Positions 33,594-41,840 of a stretch of DNA of 64,000 nt are shown one piece after another. The stretch is from Celeribacter sp. HF31. Its GTDB lineage: Bacteria > Pseudomonadota > Alphaproteobacteria > Rhodobacterales > Rhodobacteraceae. The notes under the pieces were generated by a model. It was not told the origin of the DNA, searched no databases, and was given only the letters and a program-made list of their open reading frames with translations. Position 1 is the first letter of the stretch. Every line of letters starts with the position of its first letter. The DNA lies in assembly GCF_011806455.1 (NCBI RefSeq), contig NZ_JAATOT010000003.1, forward strand, positions 248,001 to 312,000, read 5' to 3'. Made by a program: the position numbers and the translations under genes.

Positions 33594-35918
33594 ATGAACA
33601 CAGCCAGCGCACTGAAAAATAGTCTACATGCCCTCAGGCTTCGACTGCAGGCCCCGGCCCGCGCCCGGAAGAAATCCCGCGAAAAACGGACCGAACGCCT
33701 CCTCTACGACAACATGGCTGAGGCCACGGGATTGGATTGGCAACGCGGCCCTGATGCGGCTTTTCCGCTCTATGATTCATCGTCATGTACTGTTGATGGA
33801 CGCCTGTATGTTTTTGGCGGGTATCATGCCCTCTCTGCAATCAGCGGGACCGCGGAGGTCTATGATGTGGCTTCGCGGAAATGGGTGGCCTCACACCCCG
33901 TGCCCGATGGGTTTCCGCATTCTCACCATGCGATCGCGACCGATGGACGGTATATCTATTCGGCTGCGGGTCAGGTTGGCGCCGAATGCCGCCCGGCAAT
34001 TGCAAATGTCTTTGTTTTTGACACGCAGAGCGAAACCTGGACCGAGTTGCCCCCACTTCCAGCGCCAAGATATGCGGGAACGATGCAAGTCTGGAACGGT
34101 CGCCTGCATTTCGTGGGCGGCGCTGGAGAGGATCGCTGGACCCCGAAGGGAGAACACTGGAGCCTTGCCGTAAAAGATGGCGGCACCACGGAGGTGGCAT
34201 GGCGCGAAGAACGTCCAATCCCAGTGCCCGGCATGCATCGGGGCAGTATTGTTTTCAAAGATGCGCTCTATGTCATTGGCGGGCAACAGGGTGATTTTAT
34301 CGCGATTGAAGGCGATCCGGAGTGCCGCTGTACGGGGCATACCCAAGAGACCTATATTCAGGCCTGTTTCCGCCTCGACACGGCTGATGGCGACTGGCAC
34401 CGGATAGGCGATTTGCCCATCGCGACCTCGCATATCGATTACTCCGTGCAGACATATGCAGGCAAAATTCTGGTGCTGGGCGGACAGATTTACAAACATC
34501 CCGAGACCTTCTACCTGCATCTGACCGATGCCATCCAAACCTATGATCCCGAGAGTGATCACTGGACGATCGCGGGCTATCTTCCGACTCGTCTCAAACT
34601 GCCGTCGACAACCCTGATCGGCGACACGCTTGTGTTCACAGGCGGGCAGAAAGCCCGTGGTGACGGCTCGACCCCCGGTCCGATTTCAGCCGAACTCTGG
34701 GAAGCTGATGTGAAACACCTGTCGAGAAAATCACCTGAGGCTGCACCGAATGTGTTTCGCGGCAAATCTATCCTGCTCCTCTCACATGATTTGAGCAGGA
34801 CTGGTGCGCCGCTGTTGCTCATGGAAACCGCGCAAATGCTGATCGCTGCGGGCGCTGAGGTGCGTTTGCTCACTTTGGAAGGTGGGATTGGCCCCGCGCG
34901 CAACATCGCGAACGAGCATCGCATTCCCCTTGTGCCGTCTGAGGTCGCCGCCGATCTGGCACAGACGGCCGATCTCATCATCGCCAACACGACCCATGAA
35001 CGCGTGAATGGCTGGATTGTCGAAACGCTCGCTGAACACCCTGACATTGCAGAGCGGCTGGTCTGGTGGGTGCATGAGATTGATGTCGAGCGCTTTCAAC
35101 ACGCCGCTTCCAATCTGCACCTCGCCAAACTGGTGCTCTTTGGCAGCCTGCACTCACAAAAAGCTTGGCAAGATGTTGCGCGTTTGCCGGATCATCACGG
35201 CGTCATACATCCTGCATTGAGCGACGATTTCGTCGATACCATCACGCAAGACACATTTCTCTTTCCGGACACACAGGGCCCGACGCGCTGGGCAGCCCTC
35301 ACGCGAGAGGAAATTCGCAGCAGGTTGAATGTCCAACCGGACGAAATCCTCGTGACCTGCATCGGAACGGTTGAACCTCGCAAGGGACAGGACATGCTCG
35401 CCCAAACTCTGTCGCGCCTCGCCAAGCGCGAAGGTTTGCCAATCAAACTGCTTTTGGTCGGCTTCAAAAATACGCGTTATCTGAAACGATACCGGCTCAA
35501 ATTCCAACTCAAGGGCATCACCATCATCGACCCCTCACGGATGTTCCTATTTCAAAAACATGTCGCTGGCTTTTATGCCGCAACCGATATTTTTGTGATG
35601 AACAGTCAAGGACTTAAGGCGGGCAGAGGCGAAAGTTTTGGTCGAGTCACGATTGAGGCCATGGCCGCTGGAAATGTCGTGTTCGGTACGGCCTCTGGCG
35701 GAACCAAAGAAATCATCATCGACAAGGAGACCGGCTTTCTCTTTTCTGCCGGTGTCGAGGGGCAACAGATACTCGCGAAGAAAATATCCGAGTTGATCGC
35801 TCGGCCCGATCAAAGACACCTCGTGGCAGAGGCGGGTCGAAAGCGTGCCTTCAAGAGCTTCTCTGCCAACCATTTCATGGCCCGGCTGGAAGAAGAACTG
35901 AGCGCTGTGATCGGGTAG
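33594..35918 (+). CDS. Kelch beta-propeller / GT4 glycosyltransferase fusion protein
   Basis: This 774-aa protein joins two unrelated domains. Residues of about 55-370 form a kelch-type propeller, with repeats such as DGRLYVFGGYHALSAISG, NGRLHFVGGAGEDRW, KDALYVIGGQQGD and GDTLVFTGGQ, each with the double-glycine strand. A cysteine-containing loop (DPECRCTGHT) interrupts one repeat. From about residue 388 (GKSILLLSHDLSRTGAPLLL) to the end is a GT-B glycosyltransferase of the GT4 class. It has GTVEPRKGQDM near 590 and the EX7E motif in GESFGRVTIEAMAAG near 680. There is no signal peptide, so it should be cytoplasmic. It stands alone beside the flagellar island. Donor and acceptor cannot be read from sequence. 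Confidence 0.8.
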   Translation: MNTASALKNSLHALRLRLQAPARARKKSREKRTERLLYDNMAEATGLDWQRGPDAAFPLYDSSSCTVDGRLYVFGGYHALSAISGTAEVYDVASRKWVASHPVPDGFPHSHHAIATDGRYIYSAAGQVGAECRPAIANVFVFDTQSETWTELPPLPAPRYAGTMQVWNGRLHFVGGAGEDRWTPKGEHWSLAVKDGGTTEVAWREERPIPVPGMHRGSIVFKDALYVIGGQQGDFIAIEGDPECRCTGHTQETYIQACFRLDTADGDWHRIGDLPIATSHIDYSVQTYAGKILVLGGQIYKHPETFYLHLTDAIQTYDPESDHWTIAGYLPTRLKLPSTTLIGDTLVFTGGQKARGDGSTPGPISAELWEADVKHLSRKSPEAAPNVFRGKSILLLSHDLSRTGAPLLLMETAQMLIAAGAEVRLLTLEGGIGPARNIANEHRIPLVPSEVAADLAQTADLIIANTTHERVNGWIVETLAEHPDIAERLVWWVHEIDVERFQHAASNLHLAKLVLFGSLHSQKAWQDVARLPDHHGVIHPALSDDFVDTITQDTFLFPDTQGPTRWAALTREEIRSRLNVQPDEILVTCIGTVEPRKGQDMLAQTLSRLAKREGLPIKLLLVGFKNTRYLKRYRLKFQLKGITIIDPSRMFLFQKHVAGFYAATDIFVMNSQGLKAGRGESFGRVTIEAMAAGNVVFGTASGGTKEIIIDKETGFLFSAGVEGQQILAKKISELIARPDQRHLVAEAGRKRAFKSFSANHFMARLEEELSAVIG

Positions 35919-36037
35919 AAAGTGATGCAGGTAAGAGGAGAATTTTCGAACGGAAACTGGCCTCAAGTAGCGCTCCGCGCAGTAGGCCAATTAAAAATGG
36001 AGCGGGTAGAAGCAAAGCTTAGAGCCAGATGCTCTCA

Positions 36038-36058
36038 TCGTTTTCGTGCCGAAAACGA
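36038..36058. repeat. Short perfect palindrome downstream of tRNA-Thr
   Basis: TCGTTTTCG, three bases (TGC) and CGAAAACGA form a perfect 9-bp stem in the 196-bp gap between the kelch-GT gene and tRNA-Thr. Neither side has a T-run long enough for a good terminator. It resembles short dispersed palindromes seen in alphaproteobacterial genomes. No second copy was noticed in this window. The rest of the gap shows no gene. Confidence 0.4.
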
Positions 36059-36114
36059 CTGCCGCATGCTCATATTCCAAGGGTGTCGGCATCTTTGCTT
36101 TCGCAGAGAGCTAT

Positions 36115-36190
36115 TGGTGCCGGTGATAGGACTCGAACCTACGACCCCATCATTACGAATGACGTGCTCTACCAGCTGAGCTACACCGGC
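36115..36190 (-). tRNA. tRNA-Thr (anticodon CGU)
   Basis: Read on the minus strand, the 76 bases fold as a complete tRNA. The acceptor stem is GCCGGTG with CACCGGC, the D stem GCTC/GAGC, the anticodon stem CGTCA/TGATG with loop TTCGTAA, giving anticodon CGU, which reads ACG (Thr). The T arm is GTAGG-TTCGAGT-CCTAT. The discriminator is A and the 3' CCA is encoded. No sign of an integrated element or duplicated tRNA end is visible next to it. Confidence 0.95.
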
Positions 36191-36196
36191 ACCTTT

Positions 36197-36216
36197 GCCG
36201 AAAGCGCGCTTTCGGC
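36197..36216. repeat. 20-bp perfect palindrome just upstream of tRNA-Thr
   Basis: GCCGAAAGCG followed directly by its own complement forms a 20-bp perfect palindrome starting seven bases from the tRNA 5' end and 41 bases after the hemY stop codon. It could end hemY transcription, mark a processing site in a hemY-tRNA co-transcript, or bind a regulator. Confidence 0.45.
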
Positions 36217-36257
36217 GTGAACGGGTCTTTATCACCCTCTTTCAGAGGTGTGTAGCC

Positions 36258-37748
36258 CTAATTTGCACCCTTTTCCGTTTCCTTTTCCTCCGCAGGGGTC
36301 ACATCGACCATTGCGGCGGTTTCTTCCACCTCATCCTCCTCGGAAACCTCAGGCTCTGACACAGGTTCGGGCATGGCGCCGACGATCATCGGCAACATTT
36401 CCGTGCCTGCCGGCATGGCCACCTCGGAGTGAGTCGGCTTGCGCCAGCTCAACGTGTCAAAGCCACCGCATTGATCGCAGACAGGTGCCCATTCCGCATG
36501 GATCGTCTGGCAATTGTCACAGACCCATTGCGGACCGCGCGGCGCCGTCAGCGCCCGTGTCAGCCAGCCACGCACCACGACATCCTCAGCGCCTTCGCCA
36601 CGCTCGATCGCGGCCAGAATGGTGAGGCTGCGCGCTGTCGGATTCATCTCCGCCAGATCGCCCAGCGCCCTGCGTGCCGCCGGGAAATCTTCGGCGGCGA
36701 TATAGAGCTCGGCGGCGAGCATTTGGCTTTCCGGGTTTTCCGGATGCACCTTGGTCAAAGCACCAAAGCGTTTGATGCGTTGCTCCGGGGTTTCCTTCGG
36801 CTCGATCCGGGCAAAAGCCGCTGCGAGATCGGGGTGGGGCTGGGCTTCCCAGGCCTTCTTAATCACGCGCGCGGCCTGACGTTGTTTGCCTTCCGCGACA
36901 TATTCGTCGGAGGCCATCACCGCCGCCGGGATCAAATCCGGGGACTTTTTGTTGGCTTCAATCGCCGCTTCTCTGGACTCGATGCTGGCGCCTTCCTCGA
37001 ACACGCCTTTCGCCTGCGACAGCGCCAAAACGGCGTCGCGGCGTTTGTGCACATCGCGCGGAATGGCGCCGTGTTTCAACTTGGCAGAAAGCGTGCCACG
37101 TGCCGCCGCCCAATCGCCTTTCCCGGCCTGCAGACGGAGGAGAATATCTTGCGTTTCGACATGTTTCGGTTTCAAGGCAAATGCTTTTTCCGCCAGTTTA
37201 AGCGCGGTATCCGTATCCCCTTCGTCGAGCTTCTGCTTCATGATGCCTTGCACGCCCACAAACCGCGTGCGCTCGTCCGTCACCAATTGTTTGAAGGCCC
37301 GCTCAGCGGTGAGCTTGTCGCCATTCATCACGGCAGCCTGCGCCTTCAACAGGTTCGTCAGTTCAGGTTTCTGGAGGTATTTCTCGGCTTTAGAGGCCTT
37401 GGCCAGCGCCAGACGTCCGTCACCAGAAGCCAAAGCCATCATGCCGTCCGTGACGGCCTCGATGCCCTTTTTCTCACGGTTGCGGTCGAAATAGCGGGAG
37501 ATTGCGGTCTCATCGCCCAGCAGGAACCGTGACACAGCAACCAGAAGCCCCAAAAGTTTCAGCGCCACATAAATCGCCACGATCAGCGCGATCAGGGCCA
37601 AGACCGCCTTGAGCGGGGTCAGGGTGATTTCATAACTGCCAAAGGCAATCTGCGCGCCGCCTTCGGTTTCCATCAGCACCGTGCCGCCATAGGCCAGCGC
37701 TGCGACAAGAATGACGAAAACAACGATTTTCACGAGGGACCAGAGCAT
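36258..37748 (-). CDS. hemY: HemY-family TPR membrane protein with a C-terminal zinc-ribbon-like motif
   Basis: This 496-aa protein begins with two membrane helices (about residues 5-25 and 44-70), followed by a long TPR region (about 95-400; for example GDTDTALKLAEKAFALKPKH). At residues 410-427 there is a rubredoxin-like pair CDNC-x10-CDQC. The N-terminal part matches the HemY domain found in haem gene clusters. Despite the name it is not protoporphyrinogen oxidase. The TPR-plus-rubredoxin layout is also that of LapB, the FtsH adaptor controlling LpxC. It follows hemD and the mitofilin-like gene, the usual alphaproteobacterial order. The C-terminus is acidic. Confidence 0.85.
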   Translation of the reverse strand: MLWSLVKIVVFVILVAALAYGGTVLMETEGGAQIAFGSYEITLTPLKAVLALIALIVAIYVALKLLGLLVAVSRFLLGDETAISRYFDRNREKKGIEAVTDGMMALASGDGRLALAKASKAEKYLQKPELTNLLKAQAAVMNGDKLTAERAFKQLVTDERTRFVGVQGIMKQKLDEGDTDTALKLAEKAFALKPKHVETQDILLRLQAGKGDWAAARGTLSAKLKHGAIPRDVHKRRDAVLALSQAKGVFEEGASIESREAAIEANKKSPDLIPAAVMASDEYVAEGKQRQAARVIKKAWEAQPHPDLAAAFARIEPKETPEQRIKRFGALTKVHPENPESQMLAAELYIAAEDFPAARRALGDLAEMNPTARSLTILAAIERGEGAEDVVVRGWLTRALTAPRGPQWVCDNCQTIHAEWAPVCDQCGGFDTLSWRKPTHSEVAMPAGTEMLPMIVGAMPEPVSEPEVSEEDEVEETAAMVDVTPAEEKETEKGAN

Positions 37749-37763
37749 ATTTTTTCGCCTTTC

Positions 37764-39005
37764 TTACTGACCAAGAAATTCATCAAGGGCCGTCATCACA
37801 TCCACCCGTTCCTGGGCACGTGCGATCCAACCCTGCATCTCGGCTTTGCCTTCTTCTGGCAGGGCCTCAAGCGTGGTGATCGCTCTGGCAAAGAGGCCGT
37901 CTCGCACGTCTTGCTCCGCGCGCGACAGGATCGCGTCCGCGTCGTCGCCCTCTTTCGGTTTGGTGGATCGCAATCCGATTTGAGTTTGGAGCGCGGTTTG
38001 GAACCAGCTTTGCTCGCCCGCGTCATAGGCCGCGCGCGAAGAGACCACCAAGGCGTCACGCGCCGCCTCAGAATAGCCTTCCTGCAACGATGTCACACTT
38101 GGGATGCCCTCCGCAGCGGCCTGTTGCAAAACTTCGGGGACATCGGTGTTCATCTCGGCCAGTACCTGATCAAAGGGCTCGCCCGCGTCGACCAGAGTTT
38201 GAAGCCGGGCTTTTGCGGTGGAAATGCGGGCAGCGGTTTCCTCGGCCACGGCTTGATCCTTGGCCTCTTCCAGCCGGGCGATCTCGCTGTTGAGCAGGTC
38301 CTGCATTTGCGCCAGTTGGCGTTCATAGGCCGCGGTGGCTTCGGGCGAGACGATGGCTTCCGCCACGGGACGGGCCTCGATCTGGGTCATGCGGTCTTCG
38401 AATGTCGCGATTTTATCGGCAAGCGCATCAATTTCCGTGGTATCTTCTTCCGCAGAAACTTGCGCCTGTAAATCCGCCAGCGCGGTTTGCTGCGCCTCTG
38501 CGCGTTGGGTCGCAGCCGATTGCAGATCTTTGATTTGCCCCTCGAGATCAGCGATCTGTTGCGTCAGCTCGTCCGTGTTCGCGCCGGGGAATGGCCAGCC
38601 CTCGGGTTTCAGGAACTGCGCACCGGCGTAACCAAGTGCTACACAAACGATGCCCCCCAAAACGATAGGCACAAATCCGCCGCGTTTCACAACCGTCGTG
38701 ACCGGGGCAGGGGGCGTGGCCTCAGGCTTTTCTTCAACTTCTTCTTGGGTGGTCTCGTCAACAGAATAGATTTCAGCCGCTTCGGCCTCTTCGCTGGCCT
38801 CAGCTTCCTCTAAAGTTTCTTCCGTTTCGTCAGAGGTTTCGGTCTCTTCGGCAACCGGCTCTTCTGATTTTCCGTCTGGTGTGATGTCGCTGTCTGGCGC
38901 TTCGTCTGCGGCGCTTGCCGTCACGGCGTCCTGATCCTCTGGGGTTTCCGTTTTGTCACTCGCAGTCTCCTGCGGGGTTTTCTGATCACCTGACACGAGA
39001 TTCAC
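37764..39005 (-). CDS. Mitofilin-like (Mic60-type) inner-membrane protein
   Basis: This 413-aa protein has a very acidic, low-complexity N-terminus (about residues 1-105) and one membrane helix (about 108-130, GFVPIVLGGIVCVALGYAGA). A long coiled coil follows at about 145-270 (DLEGQIKDLQSAATQRAEAQ), and then a helical C-terminal domain of mitofilin type. Alphaproteobacterial homologues located between hemD and hemY have been linked to mitochondrial Mic60 and to intracytoplasmic membrane shaping. The position here, between those genes with a short gap, supports the call. Confidence 0.75.
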   Translation of the reverse strand: MNLVSGDQKTPQETASDKTETPEDQDAVTASAADEAPDSDITPDGKSEEPVAEETETSDETEETLEEAEASEEAEAAEIYSVDETTQEEVEEKPEATPPAPVTTVVKRGGFVPIVLGGIVCVALGYAGAQFLKPEGWPFPGANTDELTQQIADLEGQIKDLQSAATQRAEAQQTALADLQAQVSAEEDTTEIDALADKIATFEDRMTQIEARPVAEAIVSPEATAAYERQLAQMQDLLNSEIARLEEAKDQAVAEETAARISTAKARLQTLVDAGEPFDQVLAEMNTDVPEVLQQAAAEGIPSVTSLQEGYSEAARDALVVSSRAAYDAGEQSWFQTALQTQIGLRSTKPKEGDDADAILSRAEQDVRDGLFARAITTLEALPEEGKAEMQGWIARAQERVDVMTALDEFLGQ

Positions 39006-39083
39006 CTTTCGAATCCAGAACCTGTTCTTGCACTTAATACCCGGAGCCTAGACCCTGAGACCGCCCCCCTCAAGCGGTGATCC

Positions 39084-39764
39084 TCAAAGCTGCGACGCAA
39101 TGGCCTGCTTCATGGCCTGTCCATCGGGATGATCCACGCAGAACGTTTTCGCGGAGTTCGGGCCATCCCACGCGTCGAGACAGGCCTGCGACAGGCCAAT
39201 CAGGGTCAAATCACCTGTGAAATCTTCAAGCTGCTTCGCAGTGAGCGAGGCTGAGCGCGGCGAATAAAGCGGCACGATGAGATTTGGAGCCACCAAGATG
39301 TCCTGCCGTTCCTCCGTGCTCCATCGCCTTGGGTTTTGCTCATATACGACGAGAGATTTCGTCTCTAATCCGGCCAAAGTCAGCCGTTCTGCAATCTTGC
39401 CTCTCGTGTGGCGACCGTGAAAATGGAACGCATGTCCAGCGCCATGCTCAGCGAGCTTCGCAACAAGCTCATCGGCGTTGGCAAAGACTCCCTGGATGTC
39501 ATGACCCGCTTCCACGGCTGCATCGCGCGTGGCTTTGCCAACACAATAAGTTGGCACGCCCTGAAAAGGAGCCGCAGCCGAAACGGCATGCCGTGAGGTC
39601 AGTAAAAGATGATCGAAACGCTCTTTGGGGAGCTCAAAAGGCGTTTCGACGATCTCCATGACGGGCGCGATAATACACCGCACATGAGGACCATATGCCT
39701 CAAGCACCTGCGCGAGGCGCTCGGCATCCTCTTTCGGGCGTGTGATCAGAACGGTTGCGGTCAA
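39084..39764 (-). CDS. hemD: Uroporphyrinogen-III synthase HemD
   Basis: This 226-aa protein begins ATVLITRPKEDAERLAQVL, the standard HemD N-terminus. Later segments include HLLLTSRHAVSAAAPFQGVP, CVGKATRDAAVEAG and IVPLYSPRSASLTAKQL. HemD cyclises hydroxymethylbilane to uroporphyrinogen III in tetrapyrrole synthesis. The start is set at TTG 39764, where family similarity begins. An ATG at 39815 adds 17 residues with no similarity, and neither start has a good ribosome binding site. The gene diverges from gpsA. Confidence 0.82.
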   Translation of the reverse strand: MTATVLITRPKEDAERLAQVLEAYGPHVRCIIAPVMEIVETPFELPKERFDHLLLTSRHAVSAAAPFQGVPTYCVGKATRDAAVEAGHDIQGVFANADELVAKLAEHGAGHAFHFHGRHTRGKIAERLTLAGLETKSLVVYEQNPRRWSTEERQDILVAPNLIVPLYSPRSASLTAKQLEDFTGDLTLIGLSQACLDAWDGPNSAKTFCVDHPDGQAMKQAIASQL

Positions 39765-39896
39765 AATCGGTCTCGGGATTGTCTGGCTCTTCTCACGGTG
39801 ATACCTCCCAAGCATGGGTTGAACAACATGTGCCGCCCGTGTTCTGCGCGGTTCATCGTGCGCAGACCATGCAATAACCGTGGGGAGAGACAGCTC

Positions 39897-40865
39897 GTGA
39901 GTGAGATTTCGGTCCTTGGTGCCGGTGCTTTTGGAACAGCTCTGGCCATTTCTCTTGCCCGATCCGGTCGCGATGTTCAGCTTTGGGCACGTTCTGAGGG
40001 CGCCGCATCAGAGATGCAAAAACGCCGCGAAAACATGGGCCGACTGCCGGGGAAACCGTTTCCAGAGACCCTGCAAATCACCGCCGATCTCACCCAGGCC
40101 ACCAAGGCTGAGATCCTTTTGCTCGCCGTGCCGATGCAACAGCTCGCGCGCTTTGCAGAGGAAAACAAGACCCTATTCCTGCATAAAACACTCGTTGCCT
40201 GCTGTAAGGGTGTCGATCTTTCCTCGGATCGAGGGCCTCTTGAAGTGCTCGAAGACACCCTGCCCGGCGCGACGGTCGCCATTCTGTCCGGGCCCTCTTT
40301 TGCCGTAGATATCGCCGATGGTTTGCCCACCGCTTTGACGCTGGCCCTGCGAGACAACGAACGTGTCGAGGACCTGCAATCGCACCTGAGCACCGACAAT
40401 ATTCGTCTCTATTCCAGCATCGATCCTTTGGGTGTCGAGTTTGGCGGAGCGCTCAAGAATGTCATCGCCATCGCCTGTGGCCTCGCCATCGGCGCCGGGT
40501 TTGGCGAAAGTGCCCGCGCCGCCCTCATGACCCGCGGCTTTGCCGAGATGCAGCGACTGGCGTTCAAACTTGGCGCCGATCCAACGACGCTCTCCGGGCT
40601 TTCGGGGTTTGGTGATCTGGTGTTGACCTGCACTTCCGAGAAGTCACGCAACTATTCGCATGGGTTGAAACTCGGGCAGGGCGCGCAGATCGATCCAAGT
40701 GTCACCGTAGAAGGTGTCGCAACAGCCAAAGCCGTTGTGCATTTGTCGCAAACACTTGGTGTCGATATGCCGATTACAAGCGCGATCACGCAGATTATAA
40801 ACGGGACTGTGTCCATATCCGAAGCGGTGGAGATGTTGCTCTCCCGCCCATTGAAAAGGGAATAA
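39897..40865 (+). CDS. gpsA: NAD(P)H-dependent glycerol-3-phosphate dehydrogenase GpsA
   Basis: This 322-aa protein starts at GTG 39897 with GGGGAGA about eight bases upstream; the open frame before it has no similarity. The Rossmann motif is ISVLGAGAFGTALAISLA; ILSGPSFAVDIADGLPTALT and GVEFGGALKNVIAIACGLA contain the catalytic lysine and substrate-binding residues. The enzyme makes sn-glycerol-3-phosphate for phospholipid synthesis. The YciI gene follows 3 bp later. Confidence 0.96.
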   Translation: MSEISVLGAGAFGTALAISLARSGRDVQLWARSEGAASEMQKRRENMGRLPGKPFPETLQITADLTQATKAEILLLAVPMQQLARFAEENKTLFLHKTLVACCKGVDLSSDRGPLEVLEDTLPGATVAILSGPSFAVDIADGLPTALTLALRDNERVEDLQSHLSTDNIRLYSSIDPLGVEFGGALKNVIAIACGLAIGAGFGESARAALMTRGFAEMQRLAFKLGADPTTLSGLSGFGDLVLTCTSEKSRNYSHGLKLGQGAQIDPSVTVEGVATAKAVVHLSQTLGVDMPITSAITQIINGTVSISEAVEMLLSRPLKRE

Positions 40866-40868
40866 CCT

Positions 40869-41144
40869 ATGAAATTCGCTGTCATTTGCACCGACAAACC
40901 CGGCGCTCTGCAAATTCGCCTCGATACGCGGGCCGAGCATGTCGAGTATCTCAAGAGCTGCGGCGTTGTCGTTCACGCAGGCCCGTTTCTTAATGACTCG
41001 GATGAGATGTGTGGCTCTTTGGTGATCATTGAAGTCGACGATATGGCGGCAGCCAAAGACTGGGCCGCAAATGATCCCTATGCGAAGGCCGGCCTCTTTG
41101 CAGATGTGCGGATCGAAGCATGGAAACAGGTGATTGGCGGATGA
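40869..41144 (+). CDS. YciI-family protein
   Basis: This 91-aa protein has the YciI fold signature: an N-terminal FAVICTDKPGALQIRLDTRA strand-helix, HVEYLKSCGVVVHAGPFLND with the conserved His, and GSLVIIEVDDMAAAKDWAAN, then DPYAKAGLFADVRIEAW. The family is dimeric, of ferredoxin-like fold. Its physiological role is not known, though dehydrochlorinase-like activity has been described in some members. It lies between gpsA and the EVE gene, overlapping the latter by 4 bp. Confidence 0.88.
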   Translation: MKFAVICTDKPGALQIRLDTRAEHVEYLKSCGVVVHAGPFLNDSDEMCGSLVIIEVDDMAAAKDWAANDPYAKAGLFADVRIEAWKQVIGG

Positions 41145-41563
41145 GTTACTGGCTTTTCAAATCCGAAGCGGAAGTGTGGTCCTGGGATCAGCAGGTCGCA
41201 AAAGGTGACGCGGGCGAGGAATGGGACGGCGTGCGCAACTATCAGGCCCGCAACAACATGCGGGCGATGAAACTGGGCGATCGCGGCTTTTTCTACCATT
41301 CGCGCAAGGAAACCGAGATCGTCGGCATCGTCGAGGTCTGTGCAGAGGCGCATCCCGATAGCAAAGCCGATGACCCGCGTTGGGAATGTGTGGACATCAA
41401 GGCGGTGCGCCCGTTCACGAAACCGGTGACGCTTGCCATGTGCAAGGACGACCCGCGTCTCAAAGATATGGTTTTGGTGAACAACAGCCGCCTGTCGGTT
41501 CAGCCGGTCACAGACGAGGAATGGAAAATTATCTGCGAGCTCGGCGACACAGATCCGTCCTGA
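41141..41563 (+). CDS. EVE-domain (PUA-like) protein
   Basis: This 140-aa protein starts at ATG 41141, overlapping the YciI stop (ATGA). It opens with MSYWLFKSEAEVWSWDQQ, then EWDGVRNYQARNNMRAMKLGD and FFYHSRKETEIVGIVEVC, the full EVE signature. EVE domains bind modified nucleotides such as 5-methylcytosine derivatives through an aromatic cage; bacterial members are thought to act in translation or RNA quality control. It is the last gene of a gpsA-YciI-EVE operon. Confidence 0.9.
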   Translation: MSYWLFKSEAEVWSWDQQVAKGDAGEEWDGVRNYQARNNMRAMKLGDRGFFYHSRKETEIVGIVEVCAEAHPDSKADDPRWECVDIKAVRPFTKPVTLAMCKDDPRLKDMVLVNNSRLSVQPVTDEEWKIICELGDTDPS

Positions 41564-41576
41564 TTTTAGCGTCTTG

Positions 41577-41613
41577 AAAATAAAAGGAGGGTTCCGACCC
41601 CCCGGAACCCTCC
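41577..41613 (-). terminator. Intrinsic terminator on the minus strand with no gene directly upstream
   Basis: GGAGGGTTCC (41586-41595) and GGAACCCTCC (41604-41613) form a perfect 10-bp stem with an 8-base loop. On the minus strand it is followed by TTTTATTTT (41585-41577). It therefore ends leftward transcription, but no leftward gene lies between it and the DUF2853 terminator 170 bases away. Confidence 0.8.
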
Positions 41614-41693
41614 ACCACCCCACGTGCTCCCTAGCACCACACGTGTTCGAATTTAAAAGGGTCCAGGCCATCCTAGCCGGTAAATTCAACCTA
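41577..41693 (-). ncRNA. Candidate small RNA ending at the 41577-41613 terminator
   Basis: On the minus strand, TTGCAG (41716-41711), 17 bases and TAGGTT (41693-41688) make a plausible promoter. A GTGCT/AGCAC hairpin lies inside the following stretch, and the strong terminator at 41577-41613 closes a transcript of roughly 100 bases. The DUF2853 gene upstream has its own terminator, so this unit should be independent. No convincing open reading frame is present. The 277-bp gap 41564-41840 holds nothing else that I can support apart from the two terminators. Confidence 0.45.
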
Positions 41694-41776
41694 GGGGTTT
41701 TCTCGATTCCCTGCAAATCCGAAGTAATTCGGGTTGGAAGTGATTTTGAAACCTTCGCTTAACGGATCGCATTTTT

Positions 41777-41813
41777 AAAAGAGAAAAGCCGCCCCGAGAT
41801 CGCGAGGCGGCTT
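41777..41813 (-). terminator. Intrinsic terminator of the DUF2853 gene
   Basis: AAGCCGCC (41786-41793) and GGCGGCTT (41806-41813) form an 8-bp stem. On the minus strand it is followed by a T-rich CTTTTCTCTTTT stretch. It lies 27 bases after the DUF2853 stop codon. Confidence 0.82.
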
Positions 41814-41840
41814 GGCAATTCAAGACGTTTCCAGAACATC

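Noticed and set aside
36115-36190. tRNA-Thr as an attachment site for a genomic island
   Set aside because: No integrase gene, no repeated tRNA 3' end and no change in gene character are seen on either side.
36035-36235. Open frames on both strands across 36029-36235
   Set aside because: They run straight through the tRNA-Thr gene and have no ribosome binding site or family resemblance.
39765-39896. Remnant of tsaD between hemD and gpsA
   Set aside because: Reading the gap in all frames shows no tsaD-like segment.
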